A DNA stretch of 64,000 bases from Halarcobacter sp. (lineage in GTDB: Bacteria > Campylobacterota > Campylobacteria > Campylobacterales > Arcobacteraceae). Shown piece after piece: positions 1 to 7,802 of the stretch (the first letter of the stretch is position 1; each line of letters opens with the position of its first letter). The notes under the pieces are model-generated. The model was not told the DNA's origin, searched no databases, and was given only the letters and a program-made list of their open reading frames with translations. The stretch is from positions 806,001 through 870,000 of the forward strand of contig NZ_OY780939.1 in assembly GCF_963675975.1 (NCBI RefSeq), written 5' to 3'. Position numbers and translations under genes: made by a program.

Positions 1-793
1 TTAATTTTTCAAAATAATCTTTTAAATATTTTTGTTCTCTATCTTGCATAATAATATTAAAAATTCTATCTCTTACATCTTCAAAAGCAATAGTTTGTAG
101 ATTTTGTTTTTGTAAAATCATAAGTGTCACATATTGATCTCCAGCTGTAAAAATAGGAGTAAATTGATTGTTATTTGTTTCATTAATCATATATCTAAGT
201 TGTGGATTTAAATTTCTTTGATCTAAATCTATTGGTGAACTATTTACATCAGGAAGAGCTACCATTGGATTTCTCATAGCACTTTCAAGACTTTGTCTAT
301 TTGTTGAGCTATATTGTACAGCTTTAACATTTGTAGCCATTGTAAACATATTTGAGTTGTTTTCATAATATATTTTAAGATCTTCTTCTGTTGCAATTTT
401 TATATTTCCTCTTACAAGTTTATCTGTAAGTTTTTGTCTTAAAATCATATTTTTAGTTTGCTTTTCATAAGCATCATAATCTTTATATTTTTGTTTTATA
501 ACAGATTTAAATTGATATAAGTCCATACCATTAGATGCGGCTATTTTTTCCAAATAATTATTCACATCAAATAGATCTACTGTGATATTATGTTCTTTTA
601 TTAATTGATTAAAAAGTGTTTCATCTATTAATTGAGCTACAGCATCTTCTCTTGGAATATTATATTGTTGTTTTGTTTTTTCAATATCATATAATGTAAT
701 TGGTTCATCATTTACAGTTAGAGCAACTCCATTAATTAACTCTGCAAATGATACAGTAGCAGCCATAAAAAGGGCTAGTATAATTTTTCTCAT
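1..793 (-). CDS. SurA-like periplasmic chaperone / peptidyl-prolyl isomerase (3' end cut by window edge)
   Basis: Reading leftwards from the ATG at 793, about 264 codons stay open to the window edge, so the stop is not seen. The protein starts with a short signal peptide (MRKIILALFMAATVSFA) followed by a SurA_N-like helical region (NGVALTVNDEPITLYDIEK, then a REDAVAQLIDETL segment) and a degenerate parvulin-like region near the end. This architecture and size fit the small SurA/PEB4-type folding factors of Campylobacterota that assist outer-membrane proteins in the periplasm. The match is by domain pattern from memory; catalytic PPIase activity cannot be judged. A good AAAGGATTAAA ribosome site precedes the ATG. 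Very few residues are likely missing, because relatives are about this long. Confidence 0.75.
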   Translation of the reverse strand, partial: MRKIILALFMAATVSFAELINGVALTVNDEPITLYDIEKTKQQYNIPREDAVAQLIDETLFNQLIKEHNITVDLFDVNNYLEKIAASNGMDLYQFKSVIKQKYKDYDAYEKQTKNMILRQKLTDKLVRGNIKIATEEDLKIYYENNSNMFTMATNVKAVQYSSTNRQSLESAMRNPMVALPDVNSSPIDLDQRNLNPQLRYMINETNNNQFTPIFTAGDQYVTLMILQKQNLQTIAFEDVRDRIFNIIMQDREQKYLKDYFEKL

Positions 794-863
794 TTTAATC
801 CTTTCACATAAAGACAGATATTTTACCAAAAAAATGGTAAATATCTGTTTTATAAAAAAAAGA

Positions 864-3704
864 TTAACAGTTTTTTGCTTTTGTTACCTTATCAATTAAG
901 TAGAAAATTGAGTTATAATCTAAGTCTGAGTGTTCACTTAATCCAATTTCACAAGTTTTAGAAGTACTAAATGCATATTTTGCATTTTTTGTATCTTCTT
1001 TTAAAAATCTAAGTGCAGAATCGTTTAATTCTGGGAAATTAAATCCTCTATCTCCTGCAAATCCACAACATTTTACATTATCAGGAACAATTACATTTGT
1101 TGAACACATATTAGCAAGTTCAATAAATTTTTCATGTAATCCCATTTTTCTTGAACTACAAGTTGTGTGAATAGTAATTGCTTCATCAATCTTCTCAAAA
1201 TCTAATTCAGGTGATAAAAGTTCTAATGCAAATTCTATAGGTTCATATAGTTTTATATCTGATTTAAAGTTTCCAATCATCGTTTTAGTACATGGACTTG
1301 TATCACATAAAACTGGATATTGACCAAAATTGCTTATCTCATTTAACTCTTTTTCTAATTCATCAGATTTTATTTGTGCTTGCTCTTTAAAACCTTTTGA
1401 TGAAAAAGGCATCCCACAACATAAGTTTTCCATATTATTAGGGAAAAGTATTTGAAAACCAGCTTTTTTTAGAAGTTTGATTGTTACATCAAATAACTCT
1501 TCATCAACTGTAGTTTTTGAATTTCTTCCCATACTTCTATTTATACAAGAAGGGAAATATACAACTTTTTTATCTAGTTGTTGTTGCTCAAAATTTGTAT
1601 TTATCTTTATAGATTTTGGAAGATATGGGCTCCATTTTGGTATTTTCCCATTTGACCAATCTCTAAATGTAGATGTGATTGATTCCATACTTGATGTTCC
1701 AAGTATTTTATGAACTAAATTTGCTCCTGATAAACCAACTCTCATACCTTTTAAGGTAGTTGAATAATTATTTGCAATTTTTGAAGCTATATTATTTGCC
1801 GTATCACTTATTTGTTCAGCTCTTAAGTATTTTGTTAAACTTCCTGTATCAATTTTTACAGGACAGGCTGTTGAGCATAAAGAACATGCAGCACAAGTTT
1901 CTAATCCATCATATTGATATGCATCCATATACTCTTTTGCTTCTTCATTTTCCCCTATAGATTCTAATCTTGAGATCTCTCTATTTACTACAATTCTTTG
2001 TCTTGGTGTTAGAGTAATATCATTTGATGGACATGTTGGTTCACAAAATCCACACTCTATACATGTATCAACTAGATTATTAGTTGCTGGCATAGCTTTT
2101 AGGTTTTTTATATGAGCTTCAGCATCATCATTTATGATTACACCAGGATTTAAAAGCCCTTTAGGGTCAAATAGCTCTTTTATTCTTTTCATCATTGAGT
2201 ATGCAGTTTTACCCCACTCTACTTCAATAAATGCAGCCATGTTTCTTCCTGTACCATGCTCTGCTTTTAAGCTACCTTCATATTTAACTGCAACTTGATT
2301 TACAACATCATTCATAAAGGCATCATATCTTTTAACCTCTTCATCTGTTGAGAAATCTTGTGTAAATACAAAGTGGAAGTTCCCTTCTAAGGCATGACCA
2401 AAAATTAAAGCTTCGTTATAGTTGTGTTTTTTAAATATCTCTTGAAGTTCAAGAGTAGCTTGTGCAAGGCTTTCAATTGGATATGCAACATCTTCAATAA
2501 TTACTGTTGTTCCTATATCTCTTACAGCTCCTACTGCTGGAAATAAACCTTTTCTTATTTTCCAGTACATAGTGTACTCTTTTACATCAGTTGTAAAATA
2601 GAAATCTCTAACAACTTTAAACTCTTCTAAAAGCTCTTCAATCTCTTTAATTTGTACTTTTAATGCTTCGTCGCTTACTGCTCTAGTTTCGATTAAAAGA
2701 GCTGTTACCTCTTCATCAAAATCTTTTATAAATTCTGGCATTGCTGGGTCGTTTTCTATACTTCTAAGCCCTGCTCTATCCATAAGCTCAACTGCATCAA
2801 CAACTATTGTTTTTGAATCCCTAGCAAGTTTCAATTTTGTAACAGCACTACAGGCTTCTTCTACATTTTTAAAGTAGATTAGTGCACTTGCTTTATCTTT
2901 TAAATCCTCAACTGTTTTATAAGTAATCTCTTCAATAAAAGCTAAAGTTCCTTCACTTCCAATAATTAAGTGTTGTAGGATTTCAAATTCATCATCAAAA
3001 TCTGTTAGGGCATTTAGTGAGTAACCGCAAGTATTTTTGATTTTGAATTTTCTTTCAATTTTTTCTTTTAATTCTTTATCATTTTTTGTTTCTGTTGCAA
3101 TTGCATTTAAACTTTCTAAAAACTCTTTATGTGTCTGTCTAAAACTATTTTTACTTTGTTCATCTGCTGTATCAAGCTTAGTTCCATCTGCAAAGATTAA
3201 TTTCATAGAATCAACTGTTTTATATGAGTTTTGAGAGATTCCACAACACATACCAGATGCATTGTTTGCTGCAATTCCACCTATCATAGCTGCATTTATA
3301 GAAGCTGGATCGGGACCAATTTTTTTAGAAAATGGTGCTAAAATATTGTTTGCTTCTTGTCCTGTAAGTGCAGGTTGAAGTGAAATAAGTGATTTATCTT
3401 CTGAAACTCTAAAGTCTCTAAAGTTTCTTGATGTAACAATTAAAATTGAGTCACTAATCGCTTGTCCTGAAAGTGAAGTTCCTGCTGCTCTAAATGTAAC
3501 ACTTAGTTCCATCTCGTTTGATAGTTTTAATATATCTTCAACCTCTTTAGAAGTATCAGTTTTAATAACTATTTTTGGAATAAGTCTATAAAAAGAAGCA
3601 TCTGTTCCATAAGCTAATGTGTGTAATTTATCTGTAAAAATCTTTTTTGTATCAATTTGTTTTGATATTTCGTTATAAAAATCTTGGTATTTACCCTCTA
3701 ACAT
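864..3704 (-). CDS. dld: FAD/Fe-S D-lactate dehydrogenase (Dld-II type)
   Basis: A 946-residue fusion: an N-terminal FAD_binding_4 domain (GTSLSGQA near residue 75, GPDPAS near 131, GGIAANNASGM near 142), an FAD-oxidase C domain ending in HGTGRN, two ferredoxin-type [4Fe-4S] motifs (CIECGFCEPTCP near 548 and CAACSLCSTACP near 603), and a C-terminal pair of CCG heterodisulfide-reductase-like motifs (CCGMPF near 760, CCGFAGDRG near 878). Known relatives oxidise D-lactate and pass electrons to the quinone pool at the inner membrane. It sits downstream of a TRAP transporter and close to lutABC, which supports lactate as substrate. Glycolate or another 2-hydroxyacid cannot be excluded from sequence alone. 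The ATG has an AAAGGA site seven bases upstream. Confidence 0.85.
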   Translation of the reverse strand: MLEGKYQDFYNEISKQIDTKKIFTDKLHTLAYGTDASFYRLIPKIVIKTDTSKEVEDILKLSNEMELSVTFRAAGTSLSGQAISDSILIVTSRNFRDFRVSEDKSLISLQPALTGQEANNILAPFSKKIGPDPASINAAMIGGIAANNASGMCCGISQNSYKTVDSMKLIFADGTKLDTADEQSKNSFRQTHKEFLESLNAIATETKNDKELKEKIERKFKIKNTCGYSLNALTDFDDEFEILQHLIIGSEGTLAFIEEITYKTVEDLKDKASALIYFKNVEEACSAVTKLKLARDSKTIVVDAVELMDRAGLRSIENDPAMPEFIKDFDEEVTALLIETRAVSDEALKVQIKEIEELLEEFKVVRDFYFTTDVKEYTMYWKIRKGLFPAVGAVRDIGTTVIIEDVAYPIESLAQATLELQEIFKKHNYNEALIFGHALEGNFHFVFTQDFSTDEEVKRYDAFMNDVVNQVAVKYEGSLKAEHGTGRNMAAFIEVEWGKTAYSMMKRIKELFDPKGLLNPGVIINDDAEAHIKNLKAMPATNNLVDTCIECGFCEPTCPSNDITLTPRQRIVVNREISRLESIGENEEAKEYMDAYQYDGLETCAACSLCSTACPVKIDTGSLTKYLRAEQISDTANNIASKIANNYSTTLKGMRVGLSGANLVHKILGTSSMESITSTFRDWSNGKIPKWSPYLPKSIKINTNFEQQQLDKKVVYFPSCINRSMGRNSKTTVDEELFDVTIKLLKKAGFQILFPNNMENLCCGMPFSSKGFKEQAQIKSDELEKELNEISNFGQYPVLCDTSPCTKTMIGNFKSDIKLYEPIEFALELLSPELDFEKIDEAITIHTTCSSRKMGLHEKFIELANMCSTNVIVPDNVKCCGFAGDRGFNFPELNDSALRFLKEDTKNAKYAFSTSKTCEIGLSEHSDLDYNSIFYLIDKVTKAKNC

Positions 3705-3811
3705 TTTAAATCCTTTATATATTTTTTATTCTGAATTTAAAATATGGTATCACTCAAGACGTGGGACTGTATAGATTCTTTGTTGTGGATCGTTTATAAA
3801 TGAAAACATTT

Positions 3812-3862
3812 TGTCACACTGTTTTAATATAATGTTTGAAATAAGTTTAATACAGTGTGACA
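3812..3862. repeat. 11-bp perfect inverted repeat between dctM and dld
   Basis: Arms TGTCACACTGT (3812-3822) and ACAGTGTGACA (3852-3862) are perfect reverse complements separated by 29 AT-rich bases. It starts nine bases after the dctM stop in the direction of transcription. No clear T-run follows on the minus strand, so it may be a weak terminator, an mRNA-end stabiliser, or an operator for the downstream dehydrogenase gene. Confidence 0.6.
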
Positions 3863-3870
3863 TTTTATAC

Positions 3871-5244
3871 CTACATATCTGCTGACATTCCAAAAAATTC
3901 TGGATAGAAAGCAACTATTCCTAAAACAACTATTTGGATGGCAATAAAAGGTAAAACCCCTCTATAAATATGACCTGTAGTTACACCTGCAGGGGCACAA
4001 CCTTTTAGGTAAAATAAAGAGAAACCAAATGGCGGAGTTAAAAACGATGTTTGTAAATTCATGGCAATTAAAATTGCAAACCAGATAGGATTTATCCCTA
4101 AGGTATCAGCTACTGGTATTAAAATAGGAACAATAATATATGAAATTTCAATAAAGTCAATAAAGAATCCAAGGATTAATATTGCTAACATTGTAAAAAT
4201 TATGAATCCCCATTTGTCATCACCTGGTAGACTTAGCATAACATGTTCAACAATCTCATCTCCACCTGTATATGAAAATACCATAGAGAATGCAGTTGCT
4301 CCTATTAGGATACCAAATACCATAGATGTAATTTTAACAGCTTCTAAAGCTGCTTCTTTAACAATATTTAATGAAAATGTTTTATAAACAACAGCTAATA
4401 ATATTGCACCAATACAACCTACAGCTGCAGATTCAGTTGGTGTTGCTACACCTTCAAATATTGAACCTAATACTAAAATTATTAGTGTTAATGAAGGGAT
4501 AATATCTATTAATGCTTTTATAACTTGTTTTTTCTTATTTCCTCTTGCTGGATCAGCTGGAATTGCAGGAGCCATATCTTTTTTTATAAAAGATACTACT
4601 AATATAAATAAAATATACGCACCAACAAGTGCCAGACCAGGTACTAGTGCAGCTTTGAAAAGGTCACCTACTGGAACTTGAAAAACATCACCTAAAATGA
4701 TTAGTACAATTGAAGGAGGAATAATTTGCCCAAGAGTTCCTGAAGCACAGATAGTTCCGGTGGCAAGTTCTGTGTTGTATTTGTATTTCATCATAACAGG
4801 AAGAGAAATAACTCCCATAGCTACAACTGATGCTCCAACCACTCCCGTAGAAGCAGCAAGTAATGTACCAACTAACACAGTTGAGATAGCAACACCACCT
4901 CTTATCTCACCAAATAAGAATCCCATAGATTCTAAAAGTTTTTCAGCAAGACCTGTTTTTTGTAGAATAATTCCCATAAAAATAAACATAGGAATTGCCA
5001 TAAGAATAGTACTTTGTTGAATTGAATAGATTCTAAATGGCATATAATCAAACATTGATATACCTTCTACCCATCCCTCTTGCAATAAAGAGATTAAAGC
5101 TTGTCCCTCTTCTGCATAAGAAAATATTTCAATAAAACCTGCAAGAATACCAAAGAATACCGAAACTGCCGCAAATGTAAAAGCAACAGGAAAACCAATA
5201 ATCAGCATAAATAATGCTGTAAAAAACATCACTATACCAATCAT
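3871..5244 (-). CDS. dctM: TRAP transporter large permease subunit DctM
   Basis: A 457-residue, highly hydrophobic protein with the DctM/TRAP large-subunit pattern: N-terminal MIGIVMFFTALFMLIIGFPVAF, a glycine-rich GTLLAASTGVVGASVVAMG segment, and GTLGQIIPPS, the family signature near residue 170. It forms the membrane channel of a sodium- or proton-driven TRAP system that takes up organic acids delivered by the periplasmic DctP. It overlaps dctQ by four bases (ATGA), so the two are translationally coupled. Placement between dctPQ and a lactate dehydrogenase makes lactate or another 2-oxo/2-hydroxy acid the likely cargo; that part is inference. Confidence 0.9.
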   Translation of the reverse strand: MIGIVMFFTALFMLIIGFPVAFTFAAVSVFFGILAGFIEIFSYAEEGQALISLLQEGWVEGISMFDYMPFRIYSIQQSTILMAIPMFIFMGIILQKTGLAEKLLESMGFLFGEIRGGVAISTVLVGTLLAASTGVVGASVVAMGVISLPVMMKYKYNTELATGTICASGTLGQIIPPSIVLIILGDVFQVPVGDLFKAALVPGLALVGAYILFILVVSFIKKDMAPAIPADPARGNKKKQVIKALIDIIPSLTLIILVLGSIFEGVATPTESAAVGCIGAILLAVVYKTFSLNIVKEAALEAVKITSMVFGILIGATAFSMVFSYTGGDEIVEHVMLSLPGDDKWGFIIFTMLAILILGFFIDFIEISYIIVPILIPVADTLGINPIWFAILIAMNLQTSFLTPPFGFSLFYLKGCAPAGVTTGHIYRGVLPFIAIQIVVLGIVAFYPEFFGMSADM

Positions 5245-5873
5245 TTACTTGTATCCTCTTTTTTTGTATTTTCATCTTTACCATCAATATCTACAACATG
5301 AAATTTATGTTCTTCTAATTCACATTGAACTTGATGCATATCTTCTTTTAAGTTGTAATTACTGTATTCTTTACTAATACCTTTAAATACATTTAGATTT
5401 TTAATAAAAAACCCAATTGATGTAATAATTAAAAGTAAAAAAGATAAAGGAATTAAAGCTTTTACTATCCATCTATAAGGCAAACCACCTGGGTCACCAC
5501 TTTGTTCCATCATTGTATACGATTCAACTACTGTATCTATTGAGCTTAAACCAACTAGTAGTGAAATAGGTAATATGAATAATACAGTACCTACCATATT
5601 GATTAAGGCTTTTTTTCTTGGAGATAATTTATCATATACAAGGTCAACTCTTACATGCCCATCCTCTTTTAGAGTATAAGCAATACCAATTAAAATAATT
5701 ACAGAGAATAGGTGCCATTCCATCTCTTGCATAGCAATTGAACCGGTTTTAAAGAAGTATCTCATAACTACATCATAAAACACATTTAAAATCATTAGTA
5801 CCATTGCTATAGCAGTTATAGTTCCGATAAAATCTGCGAATTTATCAAAGCCACGTTCTAACTTTAACAACAT
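5241..5873 (-). CDS. dctQ: TRAP transporter small permease subunit DctQ
   Basis: A 210-residue protein with four hydrophobic segments, as in DctQ: one near residues 15-40, one after the MEWHLFSVIILIGIAYTLKEDGHVRVD signature region (near 48-75), and two between about 85 and 160. The last 50 residues are a charged cytoplasmic tail that is longer than usual. It pairs with DctM in the membrane and helps dock the binding protein. It lies downstream of dctP, separated by an intergenic hairpin, and overlaps dctM by four bases. Confidence 0.88.
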   Translation of the reverse strand: MLLKLERGFDKFADFIGTITAIAMVLMILNVFYDVVMRYFFKTGSIAMQEMEWHLFSVIILIGIAYTLKEDGHVRVDLVYDKLSPRKKALINMVGTVLFILPISLLVGLSSIDTVVESYTMMEQSGDPGGLPYRWIVKALIPLSFLLLIITSIGFFIKNLNVFKGISKEYSNYNLKEDMHQVQCELEEHKFHVVDIDGKDENTKKEDTSK

Positions 5874-5952
5874 TAAATTTCCTTTGGGTATTTTTTAATA
5901 AGTAAGATAAACATAATTTATTATATTTACATTGCTTATTAGTATATAGCAA

Positions 5953-5972
5953 ACCCCCTTAAAAAAGGGAGT
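5953..5972 (-). terminator. Intergenic hairpin between dctP and dctQ
   Basis: On the minus strand the RNA forms an eight-pair stem (ACTCCCTT with AAGGGGGT, one G-U pair) around a TTTT loop, followed by TTTGCTATA. This looks like a leaky terminator or mRNA stabiliser just after the binding-protein gene, a common way to make more DctP than DctQM. Confidence 0.65.
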
Positions 5973-5980
5973 TATTGTTT

Positions 5981-7051
5981 TTATAAATTATCTTTTAAGT
6001 AGATATAGTCAGACATCTCTGTCCATTTTCTAACTTTTTTCTGATAAGCTTCTTGTGAATCTAAAATCTCTTTTAATAAAGGATTATTTGCAGTCATCTC
6101 TTGTCTTAATTCAGCATTTGCTTTTTTCATAGCATCCATAACTGGTTTTGGGAATGTTTTGATTTTGATATTTGGATAATCTTTCTCAATAGAAGCCCAA
6201 GCTTCAGCACTCATATGGTAGTTTTGAAGATACATATCAAAAGCACTTGCTTTCATTGCAACAACTAAAATCTCTTGTAAATCTTTTGGTAATTTTTTAT
6301 ACGCTCTTTCGTTGATTAAGAATTGTAAATCTAATCCTGGTTCATGCCATCCTGTATAGTAGAATGGTGCAATTTTATTGAATCCCATGTTGATATCCAT
6401 ACCAGGTCCAACCCATTCTAAAGCATCAATTGTTCCTCTTTCAAGTGAAGTATATAATTCACCTGGAGCAATATTTGTAACTGTTAATCCTAGTTTTGAC
6501 ATGATTTCCCCAGCAAATCCTGGAATTCTCATTTTAAGACCTTTTAAGTCATCAACACTATTAATCTCTTTTCTAAACCATCCACCCATTTGGTTTCCTG
6601 AACTTCCACCAGGGAATGATAATACTTTATGTTTTTTATAAACTTTTTCCATTAATTCCATTCCACCACCATAGTAGAACCAAGAATATTGTTCAGGTGT
6701 AGTCATACCAAAAGGCATTGTTGAGAATGGTAATGTATTAATATCTTTACCTTTCCAGTAATATGATGCAGAGTGACCCATGTCATATTGACCACCTTTT
6801 ACCATATCTAAAACACCAAGTGGTGCTTTGTGTTTATTAGCAGCATCAACTCTGATGATTAGTCTTCCATCAGACATCTCTTCAACCATTTTTGCCATTT
6901 TTGTAGGTGCATCAATAAATGGGTGTAGTGTTGGTCCCCAAGTTGTAGCCAATTTCCATTTATAAACTTTTTTTGCTAATGCTGATGTCCCTAATCCAGC
7001 AACAAGTGCTGCAGCAACTAGCAGTTTAGTAGAATTACCAAACATTTTCAT
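5981..7051 (-). CDS. dctP: TRAP transporter periplasmic substrate-binding protein DctP
   Basis: A 356-residue binding protein with a Sec signal peptide (cleavage after about residue 26, SALA-KK). It has the DctP fold signatures WKLATTWGPTLHPF, GGWFRKEI, LKGLKMRIPGFAGE and SLERGTIDALEWVGP; the last is typical of the TakP/lactate-binding branch that binds 2-oxo or 2-hydroxy monocarboxylates. It heads the dctPQM operon and has an AAGGAGATCACA leader before its ATG. The neighbours (lutABC, D-lactate dehydrogenase) suggest lactate. Two close paralogues lie at 22963 and 24188. Ligand assignment is inference; the family assignment is secure. Confidence 0.9.
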   Translation of the reverse strand: MKMFGNSTKLLVAAALVAGLGTSALAKKVYKWKLATTWGPTLHPFIDAPTKMAKMVEEMSDGRLIIRVDAANKHKAPLGVLDMVKGGQYDMGHSASYYWKGKDINTLPFSTMPFGMTTPEQYSWFYYGGGMELMEKVYKKHKVLSFPGGSSGNQMGGWFRKEINSVDDLKGLKMRIPGFAGEIMSKLGLTVTNIAPGELYTSLERGTIDALEWVGPGMDINMGFNKIAPFYYTGWHEPGLDLQFLINERAYKKLPKDLQEILVVAMKASAFDMYLQNYHMSAEAWASIEKDYPNIKIKTFPKPVMDAMKKANAELRQEMTANNPLLKEILDSQEAYQKKVRKWTEMSDYIYLKDNL

Positions 7052-7104
7052 TGTGATCTCCTTAGTTTTTTTGTGTCTCTCGATTTAAATTGTAACGACA
7101 CCAA

Positions 7105-7121
7105 ATGAAAAAAGTATGATA
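7105..7121 (-). promoter_or_regulatory. Candidate regulatory site upstream of dctP
   Basis: The minus-strand sequence TATCATACTTTTTTCAT matches TATCATAACTTTTTCAT upstream of lutA (12756-12772) at 15 of 17 positions. It lies 53 bases ahead of the dctP ATG, with a possible TACAAT -10 box downstream. The adjacent two-component regulator is the obvious candidate to bind it, but no direct evidence exists. Confidence 0.4.
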
Positions 7122-7157
7122 ATTTTGACATAATTTATAAATAAAAGGATGCTTTAA

Positions 7158-7799
7158 TTAACTGTTGAAAATATACCCAGTATCAACAACAGTTTGAATA
7201 TATTCTTTTGGAAGGCTCTTCCTTAGGCGTCTTACTAGACTTCTAATTGAATCAATAGAAGCAAATGATCCTTCCCACACATAATTTTCAATCATTTCAT
7301 ATGATAAAACTTGATTTTTTTGTGTTAAAAATAGGTTCATAAGAAGTCTTTCTTTTTTTGTTAACCTTGTAGAGGTATCATCAATAATCAAAGTTGAAGA
7401 CTTATAGTCAAAATATGAGTTCTCATCAAATTTAACTCTTTCATCTTTTATTTGACAAAGCCTTTCTATTTTTATCTCCAGTTCATCAATAAAAAAAGGT
7501 TTTTTTAGATAATCGTTACATCCAAAATCGTAAGATTCTTTAATAATATCAAGTTCAACAGATGCACTTATGATTATAACTGGTACATCTTTATAAAATT
7601 CTCGTATTTTTTTTAGTATTTTTATCCCATCTACATTTGGTACATTTATATCAAGAATAAAACAAGAAAAACCTTCTGTGATGTTGTCATATGCTTCTTG
7701 CCCATCTTCAAAATTAAATACTTTGTAACCTTTTAATTCTAATCTTTTTTTTATTGTAGTATTTAGTTTTTTATTATCTTCTAGAAGGAGTATTTTCAC
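7158..7799 (-). CDS. OmpR/PhoB-family response regulator of the lactate locus
   Basis: A 213-residue regulator: receiver domain (acidic LLEDN at residues 5-8, phospho-acceptor Asp in CFILDINVP near residue 50, conserved KKP near 100) and a C-terminal winged-helix DNA-binding domain (RLTKKERLLMNLF, SIRSLVRRLRKSLP, VDTGYIF). It begins three bases after the stop of the kinase gene at 7803, so the pair is co-transcribed with lutABC. It most likely controls lut and dct promoters in response to the ligand sensed by that kinase. Its own stop is followed by the dctP promoter region. Confidence 0.85.
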   Translation of the reverse strand: MKILLLEDNKKLNTTIKKRLELKGYKVFNFEDGQEAYDNITEGFSCFILDINVPNVDGIKILKKIREFYKDVPVIIISASVELDIIKESYDFGCNDYLKKPFFIDELEIKIERLCQIKDERVKFDENSYFDYKSSTLIIDDTSTRLTKKERLLMNLFLTQKNQVLSYEMIENYVWEGSFASIDSIRSLVRRLRKSLPKEYIQTVVDTGYIFNS

Positions 7800-7802
7800 T
7801 GC

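Noticed and set aside
1477-1713. Plus-strand frames inside the D-lactate dehydrogenase and other long minus-strand genes
   Set aside because: They are antisense shadows of strongly recognisable proteins, lack ribosome sites and have implausible composition.
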